Positions 6,356 to 13,114 of a stretch of DNA of 15,683 nucleotides are shown piece by piece. Both the position numbers and the translations under genes were made by a program. Where the stretch lies: the NCBI GenBank assembly GCA_046262415.1, contig JBHEMU010000145.1:1-15683 (forward strand), written 5' to 3'. Under the pieces are notes generated by a model. It saw nothing but the letters and a program-made list of their open reading frames with translations. It was not told the DNA's origin and searched no databases. This DNA comes from JACDAS01 sp046262415 (GTDB taxonomy: Bacteria > Actinomycetota > Thermoleophilia > Gaiellales > Gaiellaceae). Position 1 is the stretch's first letter, and every line of letters starts with the position of its first letter.

Positions 6356-8542
6356 GTGAACATCCGGCCCCGGAGAGGCTGGCGCAACGGCGTTGTGCTC
6401 GCCCTCCTGGCTGCGGCCGTCCTCGTCCCGGGCGGCGCCGGACGGGCCGCCGGCCAGGGTCCGCGGTCGACGGGCGACGAGTTCGGCATCTCGGTCGCGG
6501 TCAGCGGCGACACGGCCCTCGTCGGCGTGTGGGCGGACGACGTGGGCGGGAGGGCCGACCAGGGAGCGGCCTACGTCTTCATCCGCAGCGCCGGCGTGTG
6601 GACCGTGCAGCAGAAGCTGACCGCGGCGGACGGTGCCGCGGGGGATCTCTTCGGCCGGTCCGTGGCGATCAGCGGCGACACGGCGCTCGTCGGCGCATTC
6701 GGAGACGACGTCGGCGCGAACGCGAACCAGGGCTCAGCCTACGTCTTCACGAGAACCGGCGGGGTCTGGACCGAGGAACAGAAGCTGACGGCCGGCGACG
6801 GCGCTGCGAACGACTATCTCGGCGGCTTCTTCGGCGTCGCGATCAGCGGCGACACCGCTGTCGTCGGCGCCTCCCTCGACGACGTCGGCGCGACCGCGGA
6901 TCAGGGCTCCGCCTACGTGTTCACCCGAAGCGCGGGCGTCTGGAGCGAGCAGCAGCAGCTGACGGCGAGCGACGGCGCCTCCGGCGATGCCTTCGGCTGG
7001 TCCGTGGCGATCAGCGGCGACACGGCGCTCGTCGGCGCCGACGGAGACGACGTCGGTGCGAACTCGGCCCAGGGCTCCGCCTACGTGTTCACGCGAACCG
7101 GCACCGTCTGGAGCGAGGAGCAGCAGCTGACGGCGAGCGACGGCGCCGCCAACGACTTCTTCGGCACGGTGGCGATCAGCGGCGACACCGCGGTCGTCGG
7201 GGCGTTCGGAGACACCGTCGGCGCGAACCAGTTCCAGGGCTCCGCCTACGTCTTCACCCGCAGCGGCGGCGTGTGGAGCGAGCAGCAGCAGCTGACGGCC
7301 GGCGACGGCAGCGCCGGCGACTTCTTCGGCGTCTCGGTCGCGATGGACGGCGAGACGGCGATCGTCGGCGCCTACGACGCCGGGGCGATCGCGGCCCAGG
7401 GCGCCGCCTACGTCTTCACCCCTAGCGGCGGCGTCTGGAGCGAGCAGCAGAGGCTGACGGCGAGCGACGCCGCCGCCTTCGACGAGTTCGGCGTCTCCGT
7501 CGGGATCAGCGGCGAGACGGCGATCGTCGGCGCCTGGAAGGACGACGTCGATCCGTACACGAACCAGGGCTCGGCCTACGTCTTCACCCGCAGCGGCGTC
7601 GCCTGGAGCGAGGAGCAGAAGCTGACGGCGAGCGATCCGCCGCCTCCGACGGTACCCGTCGTCCTGCACTTCCACGGCAGCTCGAGTCACGCGGACGATC
7701 CGGGTTGCACCGGCAACGGCGCGGCGGACATCCTCACCGCCGGCGACGACTGCGTGAACCTCAAGCCCACGGCGACGCTCGGCACGGGAACCGCGGCGCG
7801 CTTCGGCCCGGTCGACCCGGCCCTCGACGGCGCCCAGGCGAGGAACGTCTACGACCCGAACTGGATCTGGCTGCCGACGGCGCCGACCACCCTCGAGGGC
7901 GACATGAGGATCGAGTTCTGGGCCTCGTGCGGTGGGTGCGCCGCCGGCGTGCTGAACGCCAGGTGGGAGATCCAGCTCTTCACGGGGCGTGGAGCGGGCC
8001 TGACTCCCGTGGTCAACAAAACCGTCGACGTCACCCCCACGACTCCGAACGTCCCCGAGAAGCTGACCGCGACCGTGTACGTCCCGAACGTCACCTCGGA
8101 TGTCTACGTTCTCAGGATCGACCCGGTCTTCCTCGGGTCGCAGGACAACACGTCCATCTACTACGACTCGTCGACGCCGTGTCCCGGGGCCGGCGTTCCC
8201 GACCAGTGCGACTCGACCGTGACGCTGCCCGTGCTCGCCACGACCTCGGCGCGCATGCGCAGCTTCGATGCGAGAGCGAGCCGCGGCCGGGTCGTCCTCA
8301 ACTGGCGGACCGCGTCCGAGACCGATCTGCTCGGCTTCAACGTCTGGAGGCGGCGCGGGCGCGGTGGCGGCGAGCGGAAGGTGAACCCCACGCTCGTGGC
8401 CGCTCGCGGCGACGTGGCGGGGACGTCGTACCGGATCGAGGACCGGAGCGTCCGGCCCGGGGCGACCTACGGCTACCGCCTCGAGCTCGTGAGGGCGAAC
8501 GGCAGCTCGTGGTACGGCTCGGCGCGCGTGACCGCGCGGTGA
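6356..8542 (+). CDS. Secreted FG-GAP/integrin-alpha-like beta-propeller protein
   Basis: This 728-residue secreted protein has no enzyme motif. It starts at a GTG 21 bases after pckA. Residues 1-33 are a signal peptide (basic start, hydrophobic 12-26, cleavage near GRAA-G). Residues 41-428 hold seven FG-GAP-like repeats of 54-58 residues. Each has the pattern FG-SVAISGDTALVGA-DDVGA---QGSAYVFTRSGGVWSEQQQLTASDGA, which should close into a seven-bladed propeller. A Cys-containing beta-rich region (about 430-625) follows that I do not recognise. The tail (about 630-728) has LNWRTASETDLLGFNVWR and a fibronectin-III-like ending (YRLELVRANGSS). A homologous tail ends the next gene's product. No C-terminal transmembrane segment, LPXTG or other anchor is visible, so it is probably released or held non-covalently. 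Ligand unknown; adhesion or surface scaffolding is a guess. Confidence 0.8.
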   Translation: MNIRPRRGWRNGVVLALLAAAVLVPGGAGRAAGQGPRSTGDEFGISVAVSGDTALVGVWADDVGGRADQGAAYVFIRSAGVWTVQQKLTAADGAAGDLFGRSVAISGDTALVGAFGDDVGANANQGSAYVFTRTGGVWTEEQKLTAGDGAANDYLGGFFGVAISGDTAVVGASLDDVGATADQGSAYVFTRSAGVWSEQQQLTASDGASGDAFGWSVAISGDTALVGADGDDVGANSAQGSAYVFTRTGTVWSEEQQLTASDGAANDFFGTVAISGDTAVVGAFGDTVGANQFQGSAYVFTRSGGVWSEQQQLTAGDGSAGDFFGVSVAMDGETAIVGAYDAGAIAAQGAAYVFTPSGGVWSEQQRLTASDAAAFDEFGVSVGISGETAIVGAWKDDVDPYTNQGSAYVFTRSGVAWSEEQKLTASDPPPPTVPVVLHFHGSSSHADDPGCTGNGAADILTAGDDCVNLKPTATLGTGTAARFGPVDPALDGAQARNVYDPNWIWLPTAPTTLEGDMRIEFWASCGGCAAGVLNARWEIQLFTGRGAGLTPVVNKTVDVTPTTPNVPEKLTATVYVPNVTSDVYVLRIDPVFLGSQDNTSIYYDSSTPCPGAGVPDQCDSTVTLPVLATTSARMRSFDARASRGRVVLNWRTASETDLLGFNVWRRRGRGGGERKVNPTLVAARGDVAGTSYRIEDRSVRPGATYGYRLELVRANGSSWYGSARVTAR
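6476..7637 (+). repeat. Seven tandem FG-GAP repeat units (162-174 bp)
   Basis: The shared core CTACGT(C/G)TTCA recurs at 6571, 6739, 6913, 7081, 7246, 7408 and 7576. Intervals are 168, 174, 168, 165, 162 and 168 bases, all multiples of three. Units are very similar at DNA level over stretches such as GGCGATCAGCGGCGACAC, so recent duplication or gene conversion is likely. Such arrays can gain or lose units by recombination. Confidence 0.9.
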
Positions 8543-8555
8543 CGCGCGCGGATCA

Positions 8556-8597
8556 GGTGCCTGTCAGGAGAGGATAAAGTCGCGGCACCCCGGCACC
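8556..8597. repeat. Short GGTGCC/GGCACC inverted and direct repeats before the P-domain-like gene
   Basis: GGTGCC at 8556-8561 faces GGCACC at 8584-8589. A second copy lies at 8592-8597, 8 bases further on. They flank an AT-richer stretch, GGATAAAGT (8572-8580), which could be a -10-like site, but no matching -35 is seen. A regulatory role is only a possibility. Confidence 0.25.
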
Positions 8598-8609
8598 GAC
8601 AAAGGATGC

Positions 8610-9242
8610 ATGAAAACTCTCTGTGCTTCCGTTGCCCTGCTGGCCGCCCTCGTCGGCGCCGCCCCAGCCCTCGCCGATACGTCCAACCCCTTCGAGAACG
8701 CGGCGCCGGCCGTGCCCCAGTTCGGCTCCTTCACGACCGGGACCTACGCGCCGACGAACTACGGCGGCAGCGCGCAGCCCTGCATCTCCCGCGCGGCCCC
8801 GCCCGTCCCCTACGGCTCGACGCTCGCTTCCCTGGACGGCCTCGATCCGAACGGCGACTGGAGCCTCTACGTGGTCGACGACTGCGCCGGCTCCGCCGGC
8901 CTGATCGCCCAGGGCTGGAGCCTCAGCCTGGACAGCGCTCCGACCGCCGTCACCGTGGTCTCGTTCGCGGCGCGCCGGCAGGCGGGAAGCGTCGAGCTCA
9001 ACTGGCGCACCGCCTCGGAGGCCGGTCTCCTCGGCTTCGAGGTCTGGCGCTCGAGCGGCAAGGGTGCCGTCAAGGTCAAGACCGTTCTCGTCTCGTTCCA
9101 CCGCCCCTCGGGCGTCCGCGGCGCCAGCTACCGGGTGGTCGACGGCACTGCCCGCCCGGGCGTCCGGCACACGTACCGCCTCCGCGTGATCGAGCGGAAC
9201 GGCGCCCGCCGCTGGGCCAGCATCGCCCGCGTCTCCCTGTAG
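8610..9242 (+). CDS. Small secreted protein: partial P-domain-like beta-sandwich plus C-terminal module shared with the upstream gene
   Basis: This 210-residue secreted protein has unknown function. Residues 1-22 are a clear Sec signal peptide (cleavage after ALA). Residues 29-107 contain SGTY-like FTTGTYAPTNYGG, PYGSTLASLDGLDPNGDWSLYVVDD and GLIAQGWSLSL. These are hallmarks of the second half of a proprotein-convertase P-domain-like jelly roll. The first half of that fold, which I would expect before the AAP stretch, is absent. The tail (113-210) includes SVELNWRTASEAGLLGFEVWR and TYRLRVIERNG, homologous to the tail of the preceding propeller protein. I chose the ATG at 8610, which gives the signal peptide. 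The ATG at 8606 is in another frame and does not. AAGGA (8602-8606) is close upstream. The stop lies 4 bases from the convergent lipoprotein stop. The two secreted proteins are likely related in role. Confidence 0.7.
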   Translation: MKTLCASVALLAALVGAAPALADTSNPFENAAPAVPQFGSFTTGTYAPTNYGGSAQPCISRAAPPVPYGSTLASLDGLDPNGDWSLYVVDDCAGSAGLIAQGWSLSLDSAPTAVTVVSFAARRQAGSVELNWRTASEAGLLGFEVWRSSGKGAVKVKTVLVSFHRPSGVRGASYRVVDGTARPGVRHTYRLRVIERNGARRWASIARVSL

Positions 9243-9246
9243 TACT

Positions 9247-10086
9247 TCAGGCCGGGCACGGCGGCGGCTCCGGCGTCGTCAAGCCGCCGATCAGGGGGAA
9301 CGGATCGCAGCCTGCGAGGTCGGGCCTCACGCCGCCCCCGCCTCTCGAGCCGGACCGGTTCGCCCTCGCGCCGTCCCAGACGAACCGTCCGCCTTCCTCC
9401 ACCACGCGGACGAAGATCCCGTCGTAGAGTCGCTGGTCGTCGCCGACGCGCTCGTAGAAGCGCGCCAGCCGGCGGCTCAGAAAGACCGCGGGGTCGTCGA
9501 CGCGGAGCGTGATCGCGGGAGCGAGGCCGTAGGGCTCGAGGATCTCGAAGGAAGCCAGGTCGGCGCCCGCCTCGGCCGCCGCGGAGCGGACGTCCGCGGC
9601 CAGCCTGGTCGCATCTCCCGGGCGGGCACTGGGTGGATCGGTCGGTAGCGGGGGCGCCGCGCGGGGACCGTCGTCCCAGCCGCCGATCGCCTCACCCCCG
9701 CCGGGATGGTCGACGTAGGCGACGCCGGGCAAGCCCCGCTCGTAGGCGAGCCGGTTGAAGGCCTCGCTCAGAAGCCAGGCCTCCCACGCGGTCCGCAACT
9801 CGCCGCTGTCGGAGGTGGTGCGGATGCGGAACGTCACCTCGCCGCGCCGGACGCGCCGCGAGGCCTCTGTCGGCGTCGAGACCTCGATCGCCCTGATCCG
9901 CGTGGGCCCGATGCCCGCGAGGACCTTGAGCAGGATCGCGCGGTGCCCGGCGGAGGCGCCGGTGATCTCCGTCTTCACCTGCGAGGCGGGGATCCGCGCG
10001 AGCGGCGGCGGCCCGGGCGGCGACCTCGACGCCGCGCCGCCGCACGCGGCCGCGATCAGCACCAGCCCCGCGAGGAAGAGGCGCAC
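9247..10086 (-). CDS. Putative lipoprotein of unknown function
   Basis: I do not recognise this 279-residue protein. It begins at a GTG with a short signal sequence (MRLFLAGLVLIAAAC). Cys15 is in a lipobox-like context, although position -3 is Ala rather than the usual Leu, so lipidation is likely but not certain. A Pro-rich linker (about 23-33) leads to a mixed alpha/beta region, VKTEITGASAGHRAILLKVLAGIG, suggesting a small folded domain around 36-130. Another Pro-rich stretch (about 143-155) separates a second alpha/beta segment (about 160-235). The C-terminus is Gly/Pro-rich with two cysteines. It is convergent with the P-domain-like gene (4 bases between stops) and divergent from sdhA. 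Nothing links it functionally to either. No catalytic motif is seen. Confidence 0.7.
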   Translation of the reverse strand: MRLFLAGLVLIAAACGGAASRSPPGPPPLARIPASQVKTEITGASAGHRAILLKVLAGIGPTRIRAIEVSTPTEASRRVRRGEVTFRIRTTSDSGELRTAWEAWLLSEAFNRLAYERGLPGVAYVDHPGGGEAIGGWDDGPRAAPPLPTDPPSARPGDATRLAADVRSAAAEAGADLASFEILEPYGLAPAITLRVDDPAVFLSRRLARFYERVGDDQRLYDGIFVRVVEEGGRFVWDGARANRSGSRGGGGVRPDLAGCDPFPLIGGLTTPEPPPCPA

Positions 10087-10115
10087 GCGCCGAAGGCTAC
10101 GTCAATCGCTGCGCC

Positions 10116-10131
10116 GGCCTGGCGCCAGGCC
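10116..10131. promoter_or_regulatory. 16-bp perfect palindrome upstream of sdhA
   Basis: GGCCTGGCGCCAGGCC is a perfect palindrome in the 66-bp spacer between the divergent lipoprotein and sdhA starts. It ends 21 bases before the chosen sdhA GTG. Its symmetry and position fit an operator for a dimeric regulator of the sdh operon, the lipoprotein gene or both. No regulator gene is adjacent. No -10/-35 pair is convincing on either strand. Confidence 0.45.
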
Positions 10132-10152
10132 CATTGTGTAGCGTCCGAGCCG

Positions 10153-11838
10153 GTGGAGGCGAAGCACGACGTCCTGGTGATCGGCGCCGGCTGCGCGGGG
10201 ATGCGGGCGGCGATCGAGGCGTTCGACGCCGGCGCCGACGTGGCGATGATCTCCAAGATCCACCCGGTCCGCAGCCACTCCGGAGCCGCCGAGGGAGGCA
10301 TCAACGCGGCGCTCGGCAACGCCTCCGAGGACGACCCCTCCAAGCACGCGTTCGACACGGTCAAGGGCTCGGACTACCTGGGCGACCAGGACGCGATCGA
10401 GATCCTCTGCAACGAGGCGCCGGGCGACGTCTACGAGCTCGAGCACTGGGGCGCGGTCTTCTCGCGGACGGAGGACGGGCGGATCGCTCAGCGCCCGTTC
10501 GGCGCCGCCGGCGAGCCCCGTACCGCCTACGCGGCCGACATCACCGGACACGTGCTGATCCAGGTGCTCTACGAGCAGGTGATGAAGCGCGACCTGCGCG
10601 TCTACGAGGAGTACTTCGCCTGGAAGCTCGTCGTCGACGAGGACCGCTGCCAGGGCGTGATCGCCTGGGACCTCCTGAACGGGGGCCTGAAGACGATCGG
10701 TGCCAAGACCGTGATCCTCGCCACGGGCGGAGCGGGCCGGCTCTACGTCGGCACGACGAACGCCTACGCCTGCACGGGCGACGGGATGGCGATGGCGCTG
10801 CGCGCCGGCGTCGCGCTCGAGGACATGGAGATGATGCAGTTCCACCCGACGACGCTCTCGCCGACGGGCGTCCTGATCACGGAGGGCTGTCGCGGCGAGG
10901 GCGCGTACCTGCTCAACTCCGAGGGCGAGCGCTTCCTGACGCGGTATGCCCCGAACGCGATGGAGCTGGCCAGCCGGGACGTGATCTCCCGCGCCGAGCA
11001 GACGGAGATCGACGAGGGACGCGGCGTCGACGGCAGCGTCCTGCTCGACCTGCGGCACCTGGGCGCGGAGAGGATCATCGAGCGGCTGCACGGCACCCGC
11101 GAGCTCTCGATGACCTTCGCCCTCGTCGATCCGATTCACGAGCCGATTCCCGTCAGGCCGGGCGCCCACTACCACATGGGCGGGGTCGAGACCGACGTGG
11201 ACGGGCTCACGTCGCTGACCGGCCTCTACGCCGCGGGCGAGTGCGCCTGCGTCTCCGTGCACGGCGCGAACCGCCTCGGCGGCAATGCGCTGATGGAGAC
11301 GATCACGTTCGGCAGGCGCGCCGGCCGGCATGCCGCGGAGTGGGCGCTGTCGAACACGACCGTGCTCGTGCCGCCCTCGGTGGAGGCGGACGCCCGGCGC
11401 GAGGTGCGCGCCCTGCTCGACCGCACCGAGGGCGAGCGCCCCTGGGCGATCCGCGACGAGCTCGCCAGCACGATGCACGAGAACTTCGGCGTCTTCCGGC
11501 GCGAGGCGCAGATGCAGGAGCAGGGCCGTATCGTCGAGCGGCTGCGGGAGCGCTTCCAGCGCGTCTACGTCGAGGACAAGGGCTCGGTCTTCAACAGCGA
11601 CCTGACGCAGGCGCTCGAGCTCGGCTTCATGCTCGAGCTCGCCGACTGCATGGTCGTTTCGGGCCTCGCGCGCAAGGAAAGCCGAGGTGCGCACGCCCGC
11701 CCGTACGACTATCCCGACCGTGACGACGAGAACTACATGCGCCACACGCTGACGACGCTGAACGGCGACGGCCGCGCCGGTCTCGACTGGAAGCCCGTGA
11801 CCGCCACCAAATGGCAGCCGATGGAGAGGACGTACTAG
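10153..11838 (+). CDS. sdhA: Succinate dehydrogenase/fumarate reductase flavoprotein subunit
   Basis: This 561-residue flavoprotein interconverts succinate and fumarate and passes electrons through FAD to SdhB. The FAD-binding Rossmann motif is GAGCAGMRAA (11-20). His42 in RSHSGAAEGG is at the position that carries covalent FAD in the family. Active-site equivalents are visible: His231 (FHPTTL), Arg247 (EGCRGEGA), His339 (AHYHMGG) and Arg374 (ANRLGGN). The start is the GTG at 10153, directly before the Rossmann strand. The same frame is open much further upstream, but that part runs across the divergent lipoprotein gene and has no FAD-family sequence. No clear ribosome site is visible, so a leaderless or near-leaderless message is possible. 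The stop is doubled (TAGTAG). sdhB starts 166 bases later and sdhE follows. Direction in the cell (oxidation or reduction) cannot be told from sequence. Confidence 0.96.
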   Translation: MEAKHDVLVIGAGCAGMRAAIEAFDAGADVAMISKIHPVRSHSGAAEGGINAALGNASEDDPSKHAFDTVKGSDYLGDQDAIEILCNEAPGDVYELEHWGAVFSRTEDGRIAQRPFGAAGEPRTAYAADITGHVLIQVLYEQVMKRDLRVYEEYFAWKLVVDEDRCQGVIAWDLLNGGLKTIGAKTVILATGGAGRLYVGTTNAYACTGDGMAMALRAGVALEDMEMMQFHPTTLSPTGVLITEGCRGEGAYLLNSEGERFLTRYAPNAMELASRDVISRAEQTEIDEGRGVDGSVLLDLRHLGAERIIERLHGTRELSMTFALVDPIHEPIPVRPGAHYHMGGVETDVDGLTSLTGLYAAGECACVSVHGANRLGGNALMETITFGRRAGRHAAEWALSNTTVLVPPSVEADARREVRALLDRTEGERPWAIRDELASTMHENFGVFRREAQMQEQGRIVERLRERFQRVYVEDKGSVFNSDLTQALELGFMLELADCMVVSGLARKESRGAHARPYDYPDRDDENYMRHTLTTLNGDGRAGLDWKPVTATKWQPMERTY

Positions 11839-12004
11839 TAGTGCCTCGCCCAGCAACGTCCGCCGGCCTCTGGCCCGCGATCACGCGGCGCCATGCGGCG
11901 TCCTCAGTCGCCCCCGTACCTACGGGTACGCGGGCTCCCTGCGTCCTAGCCTGTCTTGGTGCTCGCGACCCAGAAATCCGGCAACGTCACTGGACGAGGC
12001 ACCG
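11839..12004 (+). promoter_or_regulatory. sdhA-sdhB spacer with two overlapping hairpins
   Basis: This 166-bp spacer is long for genes of one complex. CGTACC-TACG-GGTACG (11915-11930) is a perfect 6-bp stem with a 4-base loop. ACGCGGG (11928-11934) can instead pair with CCTGCGT (11938-11944), including one G-T pair. The two stems share bases and exclude each other. No T-tract follows, so termination is not obvious. GAGG at 11996-11999 is a good ribosome site for sdhB. A separate sdhB promoter, a processing site or a dispersed intergenic repeat are all possible. Confidence 0.45.
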
Positions 12005-13114
12005 ATGACCGAGGCCGCCATCCACACGGAGCCGGCGACGATGCCGGTGCGTTTGAAGATCTGGCGCTTCGACGCCGAGACCGGCGAGCGCGCCCTCAAG
12101 GACTACGAGGTCGACGCGCCCGAGTGGTCGTGCCTCCTCGACATCCTCGACATCATCAAGGACCGGGTCGACGGGACGCTCGCCTACCGCAAGAGCTGCC
12201 GGATGATGATCTGCGGGTCGTGCGGCATGCGCATGGACGGCGCCGCCGTCCTCGCCTGCAAGGAGCGGATGAAGCCGATCGTCGAGCGCGGCCACGTGCC
12301 GGTGATCTCCGCGATGGGGAACCTGCCGGTCCTCAAGGACCTCGTCGTCGACATGGAGCCCTTCTGGAGCAAGATGCGCGCGATGAAGCCGTGGCTCCAG
12401 CCGGGCTACGAGGAGCCCTCGGCCAGGGAGCGCCTGGCCTCCCAGCAGCAGATGAACGTGATCCACAAGGAGGCGCTCTGCATCAACTGCGGCTGCTGCG
12501 TCTCCGAGTGCAACTCGATGGAGTCCGACCCGGACTTCCTCGGCCCGGCGGCGCTCGCGAAGGGCATGCGCTTCGTCGGCGACGCGCGCGACGGCGCCGA
12601 GATCGAGCGGCTCGAGGCCTACAACTCCGAGCACGGCATCTGGGACTGCACGCGCTGCTACTTCTGCACCGAGCGCTGCCCGAAGGGCGTCGACCCGCGC
12701 GACGCGATCGCGAAGCTCGGCACCGAGTCGATCAAGCACGGGATCGACCGCGACATGGGCGCGAAGCACGCGAAGTGGTTCGTCACGTCGGCGAAGACGA
12801 CGGGCTGGTTGCGCGAGACCGAGCTCGTGCCGAAGACGCAGGGGGTCGTCTCGGCGATCAAGGAGGTCAAGTTCGCGATGGGCCTGGCGCGCCGGGGCAA
12901 GGTGCCGCCGCCGTTTCCGCCGCACGTCGCCGAGGGCGTTGGCGAGGCGCGCGCCCTCTACAACCTCGTCTCGGAGCAGGGCCGCGACGGCGCCGCGGGC
13001 ATCGTGCAGGGCGAGCGGGCGCTGGCGCGCATCGAGCACACGGACGCCGGTGGGGCCAAGCGCGACATCGCCGAGATCACCCCCGGCGTCGAGCCGCCGC
13101 CGGCGGGCCACTGA
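12005..13114 (+). CDS. sdhB: Succinate dehydrogenase/fumarate reductase iron-sulfur subunit with four-cysteine third cluster and long C-terminal extension
   Basis: This 369-residue protein carries electrons from SdhA FAD toward the quinone-reacting subunit. The N-terminal ferredoxin domain has the [2Fe-2S] ligands Cys65, Cys70, Cys73 and Cys85. The [4Fe-4S] motif CINCGCCVSEC spans 159-169. The third motif is CTRCYFCTERCPKG (215-228). Where E. coli has CHSIMNCVSVCP and a [3Fe-4S] cluster, a cysteine (218) fills the usually non-cysteine position. That fits a second [4Fe-4S] cluster, as described for type E enzymes such as those of Sulfolobales. About 140 residues follow the last cysteine, against about 20 in E. 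coli SdhB. This tail (HAKWFVTSAKTTGWLRETEL, then a helical part and a PPPFPPH segment) resembles HdrC-like regions and may dock SdhE. ATG start with GAGG 5 bases upstream. The stop overlaps the sdhE start by one base. Confidence 0.95.
   Translation: MTEAAIHTEPATMPVRLKIWRFDAETGERALKDYEVDAPEWSCLLDILDIIKDRVDGTLAYRKSCRMMICGSCGMRMDGAAVLACKERMKPIVERGHVPVISAMGNLPVLKDLVVDMEPFWSKMRAMKPWLQPGYEEPSARERLASQQQMNVIHKEALCINCGCCVSECNSMESDPDFLGPAALAKGMRFVGDARDGAEIERLEAYNSEHGIWDCTRCYFCTERCPKGVDPRDAIAKLGTESIKHGIDRDMGAKHAKWFVTSAKTTGWLRETELVPKTQGVVSAIKEVKFAMGLARRGKVPPPFPPHVAEGVGEARALYNLVSEQGRDGAAGIVQGERALARIEHTDAGGAKRDIAEITPGVEPPPAGH

Noticed and set aside
6476..7637. Repeat array as a CRISPR or VNTR without coding function
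   Set aside because: All periods are multiples of three and each unit encodes an FG-GAP blade in one continuous frame.
9706..10152. Upstream extension of the sdhA frame
   Set aside because: It overlaps the divergent lipoprotein gene and encodes low-complexity Arg/Pro/Gly sequence without similarity to SdhA; the family N-terminus begins at the GTG at 10153.
10102..11856. A 584-codon minus-strand frame opposite sdhA
   Set aside because: It is a shadow of sdhA; composition is unlike a folded protein and all conserved motifs are on the plus strand.
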